The notes under the pieces were generated by a model. It was not told the origin of the DNA and searched no databases. It saw only the letters and a list, made by a program, of their open reading frames with translations. Of a DNA stretch of 8,439 bases, positions 1 to 5,161 are shown piece by piece. Position numbers and translations under genes: made by a program. Location of the stretch: the NCBI GenBank assembly GCA_016867695.1, contig VGIY01000100.1, forward strand, positions 1 to 8,439, read 5' to 3'. Source of the stretch: Candidatus Eiseniibacteriota bacterium. GTDB taxonomy: Bacteria > Eisenbacteria > RBG-16-71-46 > CAIMUX01 > WJJG01. How positions within the stretch are numbered: the first letter of the stretch is position 1; every line of letters starts with the position of its first letter.

Positions 1-870
1 GCGTCCGCCGCCGCCACCGAGACCAAGGTCGACTTCATCACCGTCGCCGATCCGGCTCCACCGCCACCTCCGCCACCGCCGCCTCCGCCGCCGACACTCC
101 TCGTCGCCGAGTTCCAGGCTCGGCCCACCTTGGGCACGGCTCCCCTGACCGTGGAGTTCGACGACCTCTCCACGGGCGAGCCGACCTCCTGGGCCTGGGA
201 CTTCGGCGACGGCGCGACCTCCGCCGAGCGCCATCCCCGGCACACCTACGAACGGGCCGGCGTCTACACGGTCGCCCTCACGACCGCCAACGCGGGCGGG
301 TCGAGCACGATCACTCGTCTGGATCACATCACGGTCGCGCCGCCCCGGCTCCTGCCGGTGGCCGACCTGGCGGCGCAGCCGACCGCGGGCGTGTCCCCGC
401 TGACCGTGAGCTTCGAGGACCGGACGGCGAACGACCCGATCGCCTGGGTCTGGGACTTCGGAGACGGCGGGATCTCGTTCGAGCAGAGTCCCGTCCACAC
501 CTACACCGCCCCGGGCTGCTACACGGTCATCCTCAGGTCGACGAACGCGGGAGGCACGGACTCCACGATCGCCTACGGCTTGATCACCGTCGGCGCTTCA
601 GCGACGGCGGCGTTCGGCCTCTCCCCGTACCAGCCCAACCCGATCGGCTCGACGGGCACGATCGCCTACGCCATTCCCGAAGAGGGCAGGGTGCGTCTCG
701 AGCTGATCGGTGTCGAAGGCGGGCGCGTGGCGATTCTGGAGGACGGCTACCGCGGCGCCGGCGAGCATCAGGTCCCGCTCGGCGCGCGGCCGCGCACCGC
801 CGGCCTCTACTTTATGCGACTGACCTGGGAGGGCGAGGTGCGGACGAGGAAGATCCTGCTCGTTCAGTGA
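1..870 (+). CDS. Secreted PKD-repeat protein with C-terminal FlgD-Ig/Por-like sorting tail (5' partial)
   Basis: The frame is open from base 1 to the TGA at 868-870, so the gene begins upstream; 289 residues are visible. The first ~17 residues look like the end of an earlier PKD repeat (ending DFITV). A run of 12 prolines follows (codons 58-93), then two complete PKD domains at about residues 35-112 and 119-197. Each has the hallmark WDFGDG (66-71 and 151-156), an HTY motif and a closing ITV strand. Residues ~208-289 form a different domain: it opens SPYQPNP, passes through IAYAIPEEGRVRLELIGVEG, and ends with GLYFMRLTWEG and RKILLVQ. That matches the FlgD-Ig / type IX secretion C-terminal domain pattern (PNP..., G.Y..RL, RK..LL). 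PKD domains are extracellular beta-sandwiches involved in adhesion or polymer binding. By inference this is a large surface or secreted protein; its N-terminal catalytic or binding part is outside the window. The TTG at 130 lies inside a PKD domain and is not a credible start. The gene is convergent with the glycosyltransferase. Confidence 0.85.
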   Translation, partial: ASAAATETKVDFITVADPAPPPPPPPPPPPPTLLVAEFQARPTLGTAPLTVEFDDLSTGEPTSWAWDFGDGATSAERHPRHTYERAGVYTVALTTANAGGSSTITRLDHITVAPPRLLPVADLAAQPTAGVSPLTVSFEDRTANDPIAWVWDFGDGGISFEQSPVHTYTAPGCYTVILRSTNAGGTDSTIAYGLITVGASATAAFGLSPYQPNPIGSTGTIAYAIPEEGRVRLELIGVEGGRVAILEDGYRGAGEHQVPLGARPRTAGLYFMRLTWEGEVRTRKILLVQ

Positions 871-1065
871 CCGGAGGCATCCACCGCACGCGATGCGGAC
901 GGCGCGGGGGGTGTCACCCGGGCGCCAAGGCCCGATAGGCACCCCCACGGGTTGCGCTGCGCAACCGGCCCGTCCGGCGGCGACGGCGGCATGCCCTCGA
1001 GCCAGGGATGCGTCCCCGCGGGGTCCGCTGCGCTTCCGGCCCGCCCGCCCGCCGGCGGCGACCCC
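871..1065. other. Convergent intergenic spacer with GC-rich hairpins
   Basis: This 195-nt spacer separates the stop codons of the PKD gene (+) and the glycosyltransferase (-). I see no convincing gene in it. It holds several inverted repeats. At 901-926 an outer GGCGC/GCGCC pair encloses an inner GGGTG/CACCC pair. At 950-966 GGTTGCGC and GCGCAACC form a perfect 8-nt dyad around a single T. At 1014-1023 there is the palindrome CCCCGCGGGG. None is followed by a T-tract, so a classical intrinsic terminator is not shown. They could still slow polymerase for both converging transcripts. Confidence 0.45.
941..1062. repeat. Two-copy imperfect direct repeat in the convergent spacer
   Basis: Copy A (941-984) and copy B (1012-1062) share three blocks in the same order: CGCTGCGC at 955 and 1026, CCGGCCCG at 965 and 1036, and CCGGCGGCGAC at 974 and 1052. 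The distance between the first two blocks is 10 nt in both copies. Copy B carries 7 extra C/G-rich bases before the third block. In both copies the first block is preceded by a C-run and a G-run (ACCCCCACGGG and TCCCCGCGGGG). The copies are about 71 nt apart. The arrangement suggests a degenerate duplicated intergenic element, though composition bias in GC-rich DNA could give part of the similarity. Confidence 0.4.
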
Positions 1066-2241
1066 TCATCCCCGGGAGTCGTTCCCGCCTGCTCCGCGGC
1101 GCCCGCTCCCCCTCCGGGCGACGAGCTCCTCGTAGTAGGCCGCCGTTCGGTCGACCATCGCCTGCACGCTGAAGGCGCCGGCGACCTTCCTGGACTCCTC
1201 CCCCATTCGCGCCGCGAGCGCCCGATCGGCGAGCAGACGTCCGATCCTGTCGGCCGCGGCGGACGGATCCCCCGCCGGCACCAGAAACCCGTTGGCGCCG
1301 TCGGTCACGAGCTCCCCGTTCCCGCCCACATCGGTGCAGACGACCGGCAGTCCGGCGGCCATGTACTCGAGGATGGCGTTGGCCTGGCTCTCGGAATCGG
1401 AGCAGAGCGCCCCGACGTCGCAGGCCTGGAGCAGCGGGAGGAGGTCCGTCCGGCGGCCGAGGAACTCCACTCTCTCCGACACGCCCTCCGCCCGGGCCAG
1501 CGCCTCGAGCGAGGCCCGCTCGGGCCCGTCGCCCACCAGGAGGATGCGCACGCGCGGGTGCCGCCGCACGATGTCCGCGGCGGCGCGGATGAGGATGTCG
1601 TGCCGCTTGACGCGGCGCAGATTGCCCACCGCGATCACGTGGGCGTCGGCGGGATCCAGCGAGCAGCCCCTCAGGATCCCTTCGCGTCCGGCCCGGTCCG
1701 GCGGCGGGGACGAAGGGGCGGGCGTGCCGTTGGGGATCACCCGCACCCTCTCTTCTCCCACCCGCTCCCCCTCGACGAGCGCCCGCGCCGCCCAGCGGCT
1801 GTTGGCGATGAAGCCCGTCGCCATCGCGTCCAGGAAACGCAGGAGGAGCAGGCCGGCGCCGCGCCGCCAGTAGATCGTCCCCCGGCGAGTGGACACGATC
1901 GTCCCGCGGCGGGCGAGGAAGGCGCACAGCGTCCCGATAGTGTTCCCGTCGCGGAAGTGGGTCTGGACGACATCGATCCCCTCGCGGGCCAGGAAGCGGG
2001 AGAGGCGCAGCATGCTCAGCCAGGTCCGGGGGGAGCGCAGCCTCGTCGCCTCGAAGACGCGCATGTCGAGGGCGGCGGGATTCTCTTCCTGCCAGCGGGT
2101 CGCCCTGAGGCAGACGACATAGGGGCAGAACCGCGCCCGATCCAGGTTCCGGGCGAGGAGGATGAGCTGCCGCTCGGTGCCGCCCATCGACTCGTCGATG
2201 GCGTCGATGACCAGGGCGACGCGGATCGGGCGCTCCTCCAT
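1066..2241 (-). CDS. Glycosyltransferase family 4 (GT-B fold), probably exopolysaccharide assembly
   Basis: The predicted 391-residue protein has the two-domain layout of retaining GT4 enzymes, which transfer a sugar from an activated nucleotide donor in the cytoplasm. The N-terminal acceptor domain begins at IRVALVIDAI (6-15), followed by the glycine-rich loop SMGGTERQL (18-26). The linker region has IPNGT (169-173). The donor domain starts near VGNLRRVKRHDILI (205-218) and has LLVGDGPER (234-242). The EX7E motif is present as E284 and E292 within SESQANAILEYMAAGLPVV, and is followed by a typical DVGGNGE segment. I chose the ATG at 2241 because the family fold starts a few residues later. 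The frame stays open to a GTG at 2364, but those 41 extra residues are rich in Gly, Arg and Ala and look non-conserved; a GGAGG abuts that GTG too closely. The RBS before 2241 is weak, so the start is uncertain. It is transcribed away from the exosortase operon, whose companion loci often include GT4 enzymes. The sugar specificity cannot be read from sequence. Confidence 0.88.
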   Translation of the reverse strand: MEERPIRVALVIDAIDESMGGTERQLILLARNLDRARFCPYVVCLRATRWQEENPAALDMRVFEATRLRSPRTWLSMLRLSRFLAREGIDVVQTHFRDGNTIGTLCAFLARRGTIVSTRRGTIYWRRGAGLLLLRFLDAMATGFIANSRWAARALVEGERVGEERVRVIPNGTPAPSSPPPDRAGREGILRGCSLDPADAHVIAVGNLRRVKRHDILIRAAADIVRRHPRVRILLVGDGPERASLEALARAEGVSERVEFLGRRTDLLPLLQACDVGALCSDSESQANAILEYMAAGLPVVCTDVGGNGELVTDGANGFLVPAGDPSAAADRIGRLLADRALAARMGEESRKVAGAFSVQAMVDRTAAYYEELVARRGSGRRGAGGNDSRG

Positions 2242-2543
2242 GGGGGCCAGTCTCGCCAAGCGCCCCGCCGCCATCAAGGCGCATTCGCGGGGCGCGAGCG
2301 TCTCCCGCGGAACTCCTCGCCCGAGCCTTCCGGGAGCCCCTCCTGTTGTCGCTTCTTCCGACACTCCTCCCCGGCGCTCTCTTCAGCTCCCAACCGACTG
2401 CGCCGCAATCATCGCCCGGACAGACGAACTCCCGGCTCCCGACGAAGGTGTCGTCCGAACCGACGAATACGGGTCGCGAATGCCCGGCGGGAACCTCGGG
2501 TCCGTCCGCGCAGTTTCTTCACCCACATAGCGCTTCGCGATCT
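2242..2543. other. Divergent upstream region without a gene
   Basis: About 300 nt lie between the glycosyltransferase start and the promoter of the PEP-CTERM gene. Open frames cross it on both strands, but none has a credible RBS, family motif or hydrophobic pattern. Base composition is less GC-skewed than in the flanking genes, as expected for non-coding DNA. The segment 2242-2364 continues the glycosyltransferase frame and would be coding only if its far GTG start is used. A small dyad, GACGA-AGGTG-TCGTC, sits at 2441-2455. I could not identify a convincing minus-strand promoter for the glycosyltransferase. Confidence 0.5.
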
Positions 2544-2573
2544 TTGAATTCGCAGCATGAGATGTGCTAGAAT
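2544..2573 (+). promoter_or_regulatory. Sigma70-type promoter with extended -10 for the first PEP-CTERM gene
   Basis: A -35-like TTGAAT (2544-2549) lies 18 nt upstream of TAGAAT (2568-2573). The -10 is preceded by TGC (2565-2567), the TGn extension that strengthens sigma70 promoters. Transcription would start near 2580, giving a leader of about 100 nt before the ATG at 2684. The core TGTGCTAGAATC (2563-2574) recurs, with two changes, in front of the second PEP-CTERM gene at 8422-8433 on the minus strand. Confidence 0.55.
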
Positions 2574-2593
2574 CAGGTCGGGCGAAGTGCACT

Positions 2594-2652
2594 CGCGGCG
2601 GATGCCGCGGATGGAGCATGGATCGGGCGTCTTTGAGACCGTGCGTCTCGGA
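2594..2652 (+). promoter_or_regulatory. Structured 5' leader of the first PEP-CTERM gene (two hairpins)
   Basis: Between the predicted transcription start (about 2580) and the RBS are two clean stem-loops. The first is CGCGGC (2594-2599), loop GGAT, GCCGCG (2604-2609). The second is GAGAC (2635-2639), loop CGTGC, GTCTC (2645-2649), extendable outward by T-G wobbles and a T-A pair to 2632/2652. The RBS GGAGG (2673-2677) lies 21 nt downstream and is outside both stems. The leader does not match the c-di-GMP-I riboswitch consensus or another class that I recognise. It could affect mRNA stability or translation. Confidence 0.35.
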
Positions 2653-2683
2653 GCAGGGCGATAGGTAGCATCGGAGGTTTGCC

Positions 2684-3496
2684 ATGAAGCGGATCGTGTT
2701 TCTTCTAGGGGTCTTGGCCATTCTTGCGGCGTCGGCGCCACCCGCCCACGCCGCGGTCTTCACGCTGACCGACCTCAACTCGGTCTTCCAGATCGACAGC
2801 GCCTTCGGCGCCGATCTCTGGACGGTCGACGGCGTCTCGCAGCTCTACGAGCAGGGCTTCTGGTTCCGCATCGGCGACGACAGCGCGGAGCAGAGGCTGG
2901 GCAACTTCTACTCCAACGGGTGGGTGGATCCGGGCGGCAGGACCGCGACGCTGCAGTTCGTCCACAACAGCTTCACCGCCGACATCGTCTACACGCTGAC
3001 CGGCGGGACGATCGGCAGCCGCACCTCGGATGTCGCCGAGACGATCCGGATCATCAACACGGGCGGCGGAAGCCTGCCGATGCGCTTCTTCCAGTACTGC
3101 GACTTCGATCTGAACGGGACCCCGGGCGACGACAAGCTCTGGTTCCCGAATGCCAACACCGTGCGCCAGGTCGACCTGGGCAGCGGCGCCATGGTGTCGG
3201 AGACAGTGGTCACCCCCGTGGCCACGCGCTACGAAGGCGACATCTTCGCCAACACGAGAAGCCGGCTCGAGGACGACCTGCCGACCACGCTGAGCAACCT
3301 GCCGGCGCCCGGCGGGTTCCTGACCGGGGATGTCACCTGGGCCTTCCAGTGGGACCGCACGCTGCCGCGCAACGGCACGTTCATCATCAGCAAGGACAAG
3401 CACCTGGATGTCGTCCCCGAGCCCGGGACTCTGCTGCTGCTCGGCCTGGGTCTGGTCGGGGCGGAGGTGACGCGGCGGCGCAGGAAGAAGGCCTGA
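2684..3496 (+). CDS. PEP-CTERM sorting-domain protein, exosortase substrate of unknown function
   Basis: The 270-residue protein has an N-terminal signal peptide: MKR, a hydrophobic stretch, then cleavage after AHA around residue 23-24. It ends in the complete tripartite PEP-CTERM signal: VPEPG at 244-248, a hydrophobic helix LLLLGLGLVG, and the basic tail RRRRKKA. By established knowledge such proteins are exported by Sec, held in the inner membrane by this tail, and released by exosortase cleavage near the PEP motif. The ~220-residue middle is beta-rich with segments such as SVFQIDSAFG, WTVDGVSQLYEQGFWFRIG and FFQYCDFDLNG. From memory these resemble a recurring uncharacterised family of PEP-CTERM proteins, but I cannot assign a biochemical function. 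The ATG is supported by GGAGG at 2673-2677 with 6-nt spacing. It has its own promoter and terminator, so it is expressed separately from the exosortase operon just downstream. Confidence 0.92.
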   Translation: MKRIVFLLGVLAILAASAPPAHAAVFTLTDLNSVFQIDSAFGADLWTVDGVSQLYEQGFWFRIGDDSAEQRLGNFYSNGWVDPGGRTATLQFVHNSFTADIVYTLTGGTIGSRTSDVAETIRIINTGGGSLPMRFFQYCDFDLNGTPGDDKLWFPNANTVRQVDLGSGAMVSETVVTPVATRYEGDIFANTRSRLEDDLPTTLSNLPAPGGFLTGDVTWAFQWDRTLPRNGTFIISKDKHLDVVPEPGTLLLLGLGLVGAEVTRRRRKKA

Positions 3497-3503
3497 TCCT
3501 TCC

Positions 3504-3519
3504 TCGCCTCCTCAGGCGA
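3504..3519 (+). other. Small stem-loop just after the PEP-CTERM stop codon
   Basis: TCGCCT (3504-3509), loop CCTC, AGGCGA (3514-3519) form a perfect 6-bp stem 7 nt after the TGA. It lacks a T-tract and sits upstream of the stronger terminator. It could protect the mRNA 3' end or be incidental. Confidence 0.35.
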
Positions 3520-3538
3520 AATCCTCCGGTGGGATCGC

Positions 3539-3569
3539 GGACGGGCCCCTCGCGGGGCCCGTCCCTTTT
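3539..3569 (+). terminator. Rho-independent terminator after the first PEP-CTERM gene
   Basis: A perfect 11-bp GC-rich stem (3539-3549 pairing with 3554-3564) closes on the tetraloop TCGC and is followed by C and TTTT (3566-3569). It ends the PEP-CTERM transcript 43 nt after its stop codon and isolates it from the exosortase operon. The T-tract is short, so some read-through is possible. Confidence 0.85.
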
Positions 3570-3571
3570 GT

Positions 3572-3590
3572 GCCCCCGAACGCCGGGGGC
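3572..3590 (+). other. Second GC-rich hairpin immediately after the terminator
   Basis: GCCCCCG (3572-3578), loop AACGC, CGGGGGC (3584-3590) form a perfect 7-bp stem starting 3 nt after the T-tract. No T-run follows it. It may back up the terminator, or belong to the leader of the exosortase transcript if that starts upstream. Confidence 0.35.
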
Positions 3591-3656
3591 GGACCGATCG
3601 GATCCGTCCGGCCTCGCCCGGCGGGGCAATCGGGGAGTGGCGCGCCCCGCGGGGCA

Positions 3657-3665
3657 TGCTACTGT
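3657..3665 (+). promoter_or_regulatory. Weak candidate extended -10 for the exosortase operon
   Basis: TGCTACTGT has the TGn extension and the conserved T, A and final T of a -10 element. No -35-like hexamer is found at the proper distance. It would give a leader of about 48 nt before the TTG at 3720. It is offered because the terminator upstream implies that the operon needs its own promoter within 3570-3719. Confidence 0.22.
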
Positions 3666-3719
3666 CGTCGCGTCTCCCCGGCTGGGGCGGCGATCGACGA
3701 TCCACTCCGAGGTAGCGCA

Positions 3720-4661
3720 TTGACACGGCTGTCCCGACTGGCGCCTCCGCTCGCCCTGCTCGCCATCCTGGCGATCGGCTACGGGCCGGTCGTCGTCGAG
3801 ATGGTCCGGGACTGGGCCCGGGACGCGAACTACCACCACGGCTTCCTGATCCCGCTCGTTTCCGGATACCTCATCTGGAGGGGCCGCGGCCGCCTGCGCC
3901 GGGCGGAGAGCGCCCCCTCGATCCTCGGGTTGGCCGGCGCGCTCGCGGCCGCGGCGCTCTTCGTCCTCGGCAGCGCGGGCGCCGAGGTGTTCACCCAGCG
4001 GATCAGCCTGCTCCTGCTCCTCGGATCCCTGGTCCTCTTCCTGCATGGCCGGCATCACCTGCGCCTGGTCGCCTTTCCGCTCGCCTTCCTCCTCTTCGCC
4101 GTGCCGCTTCCCTATCTGATCTACTACGGGCTGACCGGCCCTCTGCAGGCCTTCGCCGCCAAGTGCGCCATATGGGGGCTGCGCCTCGTCGGCGTCCAGG
4201 CCCTGGCCGAGGGCAACATGATCCACCTGGCCAACACGAGCCTGGAGGTGGCCGAGGCCTGCAGCGGGATCCGCTCGCTCTACGCCTTCCTGGCCGTCGG
4301 GGCTCTCGTGGCCCACTACACGCCTCTGCCGCTCTGGGGTCGCCTGGCGATCTTCCTGTCGACGATCCCGCTCAGCGTGGCCGGCAATGCCGTGCGCGTC
4401 TGGGGCAGCGGCATGGGCGCCTGCATGGTCGGCCCCGAGGCCACGACCGGGACCCTTCACGAGCTCTTCGGGCTGCTCGTGTTCGTCGTCTCCCTGGTGC
4501 TGTTCCTGATCATCAAGAAGGTAGCCGGAAAGCTATGGTCATCCGACACGTCATCGCCATCCTCGTCGTCGGAGCCGCCGCCTTCTATGGGGCCGGGCTC
4601 CGCGGGGACCGGGCGTTCTCCGGGGCGCTCCCCGACCTCGACCGACTCCCCCGCGAGCTGA
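3720..4661 (+). CDS. xrt: Exosortase (PEP-CTERM-processing transmembrane transpeptidase)
   Basis: Exosortases are polytopic inner-membrane cysteine proteases/transpeptidases that cut PEP-CTERM tails. All family signatures are visible. NYHHGFLIP (37-45) follows the first membrane segment. The catalytic Cys181 lies in EACSGIRSL, Arg226 in AGNAVRVWG, and His247 in LHELFGLLVF. About eight hydrophobic helices cover residues 8-270. I use the TTG at 3720 because GAGG (3709-3712) stands 7 nt before it and the first helix follows directly; the open frame reaches back to 3570, but that part is terminator and spacer DNA. The family core ends near residue 273. The last 40 residues are Ser/Pro-rich and are read from the same DNA as the start of epsI in another frame, giving a 127-nt overlap. 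The PEP-CTERM neighbours and DUF3473 deacetylase point to the XrtA-like branch, although XrtA usually has EpsI fused at its C terminus and here it is separate, so I give only the general symbol. It is first in a four-gene operon. Confidence 0.93.
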   Translation: MTRLSRLAPPLALLAILAIGYGPVVVEMVRDWARDANYHHGFLIPLVSGYLIWRGRGRLRRAESAPSILGLAGALAAAALFVLGSAGAEVFTQRISLLLLLGSLVLFLHGRHHLRLVAFPLAFLLFAVPLPYLIYYGLTGPLQAFAAKCAIWGLRLVGVQALAEGNMIHLANTSLEVAEACSGIRSLYAFLAVGALVAHYTPLPLWGRLAIFLSTIPLSVAGNAVRVWGSGMGACMVGPEATTGTLHELFGLLVFVVSLVLFLIIKKVAGKLWSSDTSSPSSSSEPPPSMGPGSAGTGRSPGRSPTSTDSPAS

Positions 4662-5161
4662 ACGGCTGGCGGGGGGAGGACGTGCCGACCGGAGAGGGCG
4701 CCGCGCGCGTGCTCGCCGCGGACGCGGCGCTGCAGCGCGTGTATCGGCGCCCCGGCGGAGCCGAGGTGTGGCTCTTCGTCGCCTACTTCGCCCAGCAGCA
4801 GGTCAACTCGCAGATCCACTCCCCCCGGCACTGCATCCCGGGCGGAGGCTGGAGGGTGGGCTTCGTCCGACCGGAGGTCCTGGAGATGGGGGCCGCGCGC
4901 AGGCCGGCGACGCGCATGCGGATCCAGCGGGACGGCCATGCCCAGGATGTCTTCTACTGGTTCACGACGCGCGGCGGCACGACCGCCGGAGAGTTCCCGC
5001 TGAAGTGGGACCTGGTGCGAAACTCGCTCGCCGGCCGGCCGACGGACGCCTTCTTCGTGCGCTACAACGCGCCGACCGCCGACTCCACCGCGCTCCGTCA
5101 GGTCATGGGAATGCTCGACGGGCCTCTCGGCGAGGCGATGGCCGAGGTCGGACTCCGGTGA
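4535..5161 (+). CDS. epsI: EpsI-domain protein (DUF3485), exosortase partner
   Basis: The predicted 208-residue protein has one N-terminal hydrophobic anchor (about residues 5-20) and then a soluble domain, presumably periplasmic. Its core motif IHSPRHCIPGGGW (94-106), with His95 and Cys100, is the EpsI/DUF3485 signature. Later conserved parts are VFYWFTTRGG (139-148) and RPTDAFFVRYNAP (168-180). EpsI-domain proteins accompany exosortases, either as a separate gene or fused to the exosortase C terminus; the biochemical role is not settled, and help with substrate processing or EPS linkage is usually assumed. The ATG at 4535 is preceded by GGAAAG (4527-4532). Its frame is open far upstream through the exosortase gene, but the hydrophobic anchor fits this start. 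The first 127 nt overlap the 3' end of the exosortase frame, which implies translational coupling. Its stop overlaps the next start as GTGA. Confidence 0.92.
   Translation: MVIRHVIAILVVGAAAFYGAGLRGDRAFSGALPDLDRLPRELNGWRGEDVPTGEGAARVLAADAALQRVYRRPGGAEVWLFVAYFAQQQVNSQIHSPRHCIPGGGWRVGFVRPEVLEMGAARRPATRMRIQRDGHAQDVFYWFTTRGGTTAGEFPLKWDLVRNSLAGRPTDAFFVRYNAPTADSTALRQVMGMLDGPLGEAMAEVGLR

Noticed and set aside
58..93. CCN repeat as a functional DNA tandem repeat
   Set aside because: It is explained by a 12-proline linker with mixed Pro codons between PKD repeats.
130..132. TTG as the start of the PKD protein
   Set aside because: It lies inside a PKD domain whose frame continues upstream to base 1, with a proline linker and the end of an earlier repeat.
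914..2547. Long open frames on both strands across the glycosyltransferase gene
   Set aside because: They are Arg/Pro/Gly-rich, lack motifs, and shadow the GT4 gene in other frames, as expected in GC-rich DNA.
2580..2683. c-di-GMP riboswitch in the PEP-CTERM leader
   Set aside because: The leader has two hairpins but lacks the conserved GEMM segments; no known class could be matched by eye.
3720..3725. Perfect TTGACA -35 hexamer
   Set aside because: It coincides with the exosortase TTG start codon, and no -10-like hexamer lies 16-19 nt downstream in the GC-rich coding DNA.
3387..4460. Long minus-strand open frame opposite the exosortase
   Set aside because: Its product is low-complexity and charged with no recognisable domain, while the plus strand has a full exosortase with catalytic residues.
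4500..4535. Programmed -1 frameshift joining exosortase and EpsI
   Set aside because: The frames are in the correct relation, but no slippery heptamer is present and epsI has its own ATG with GGAAAG upstream.
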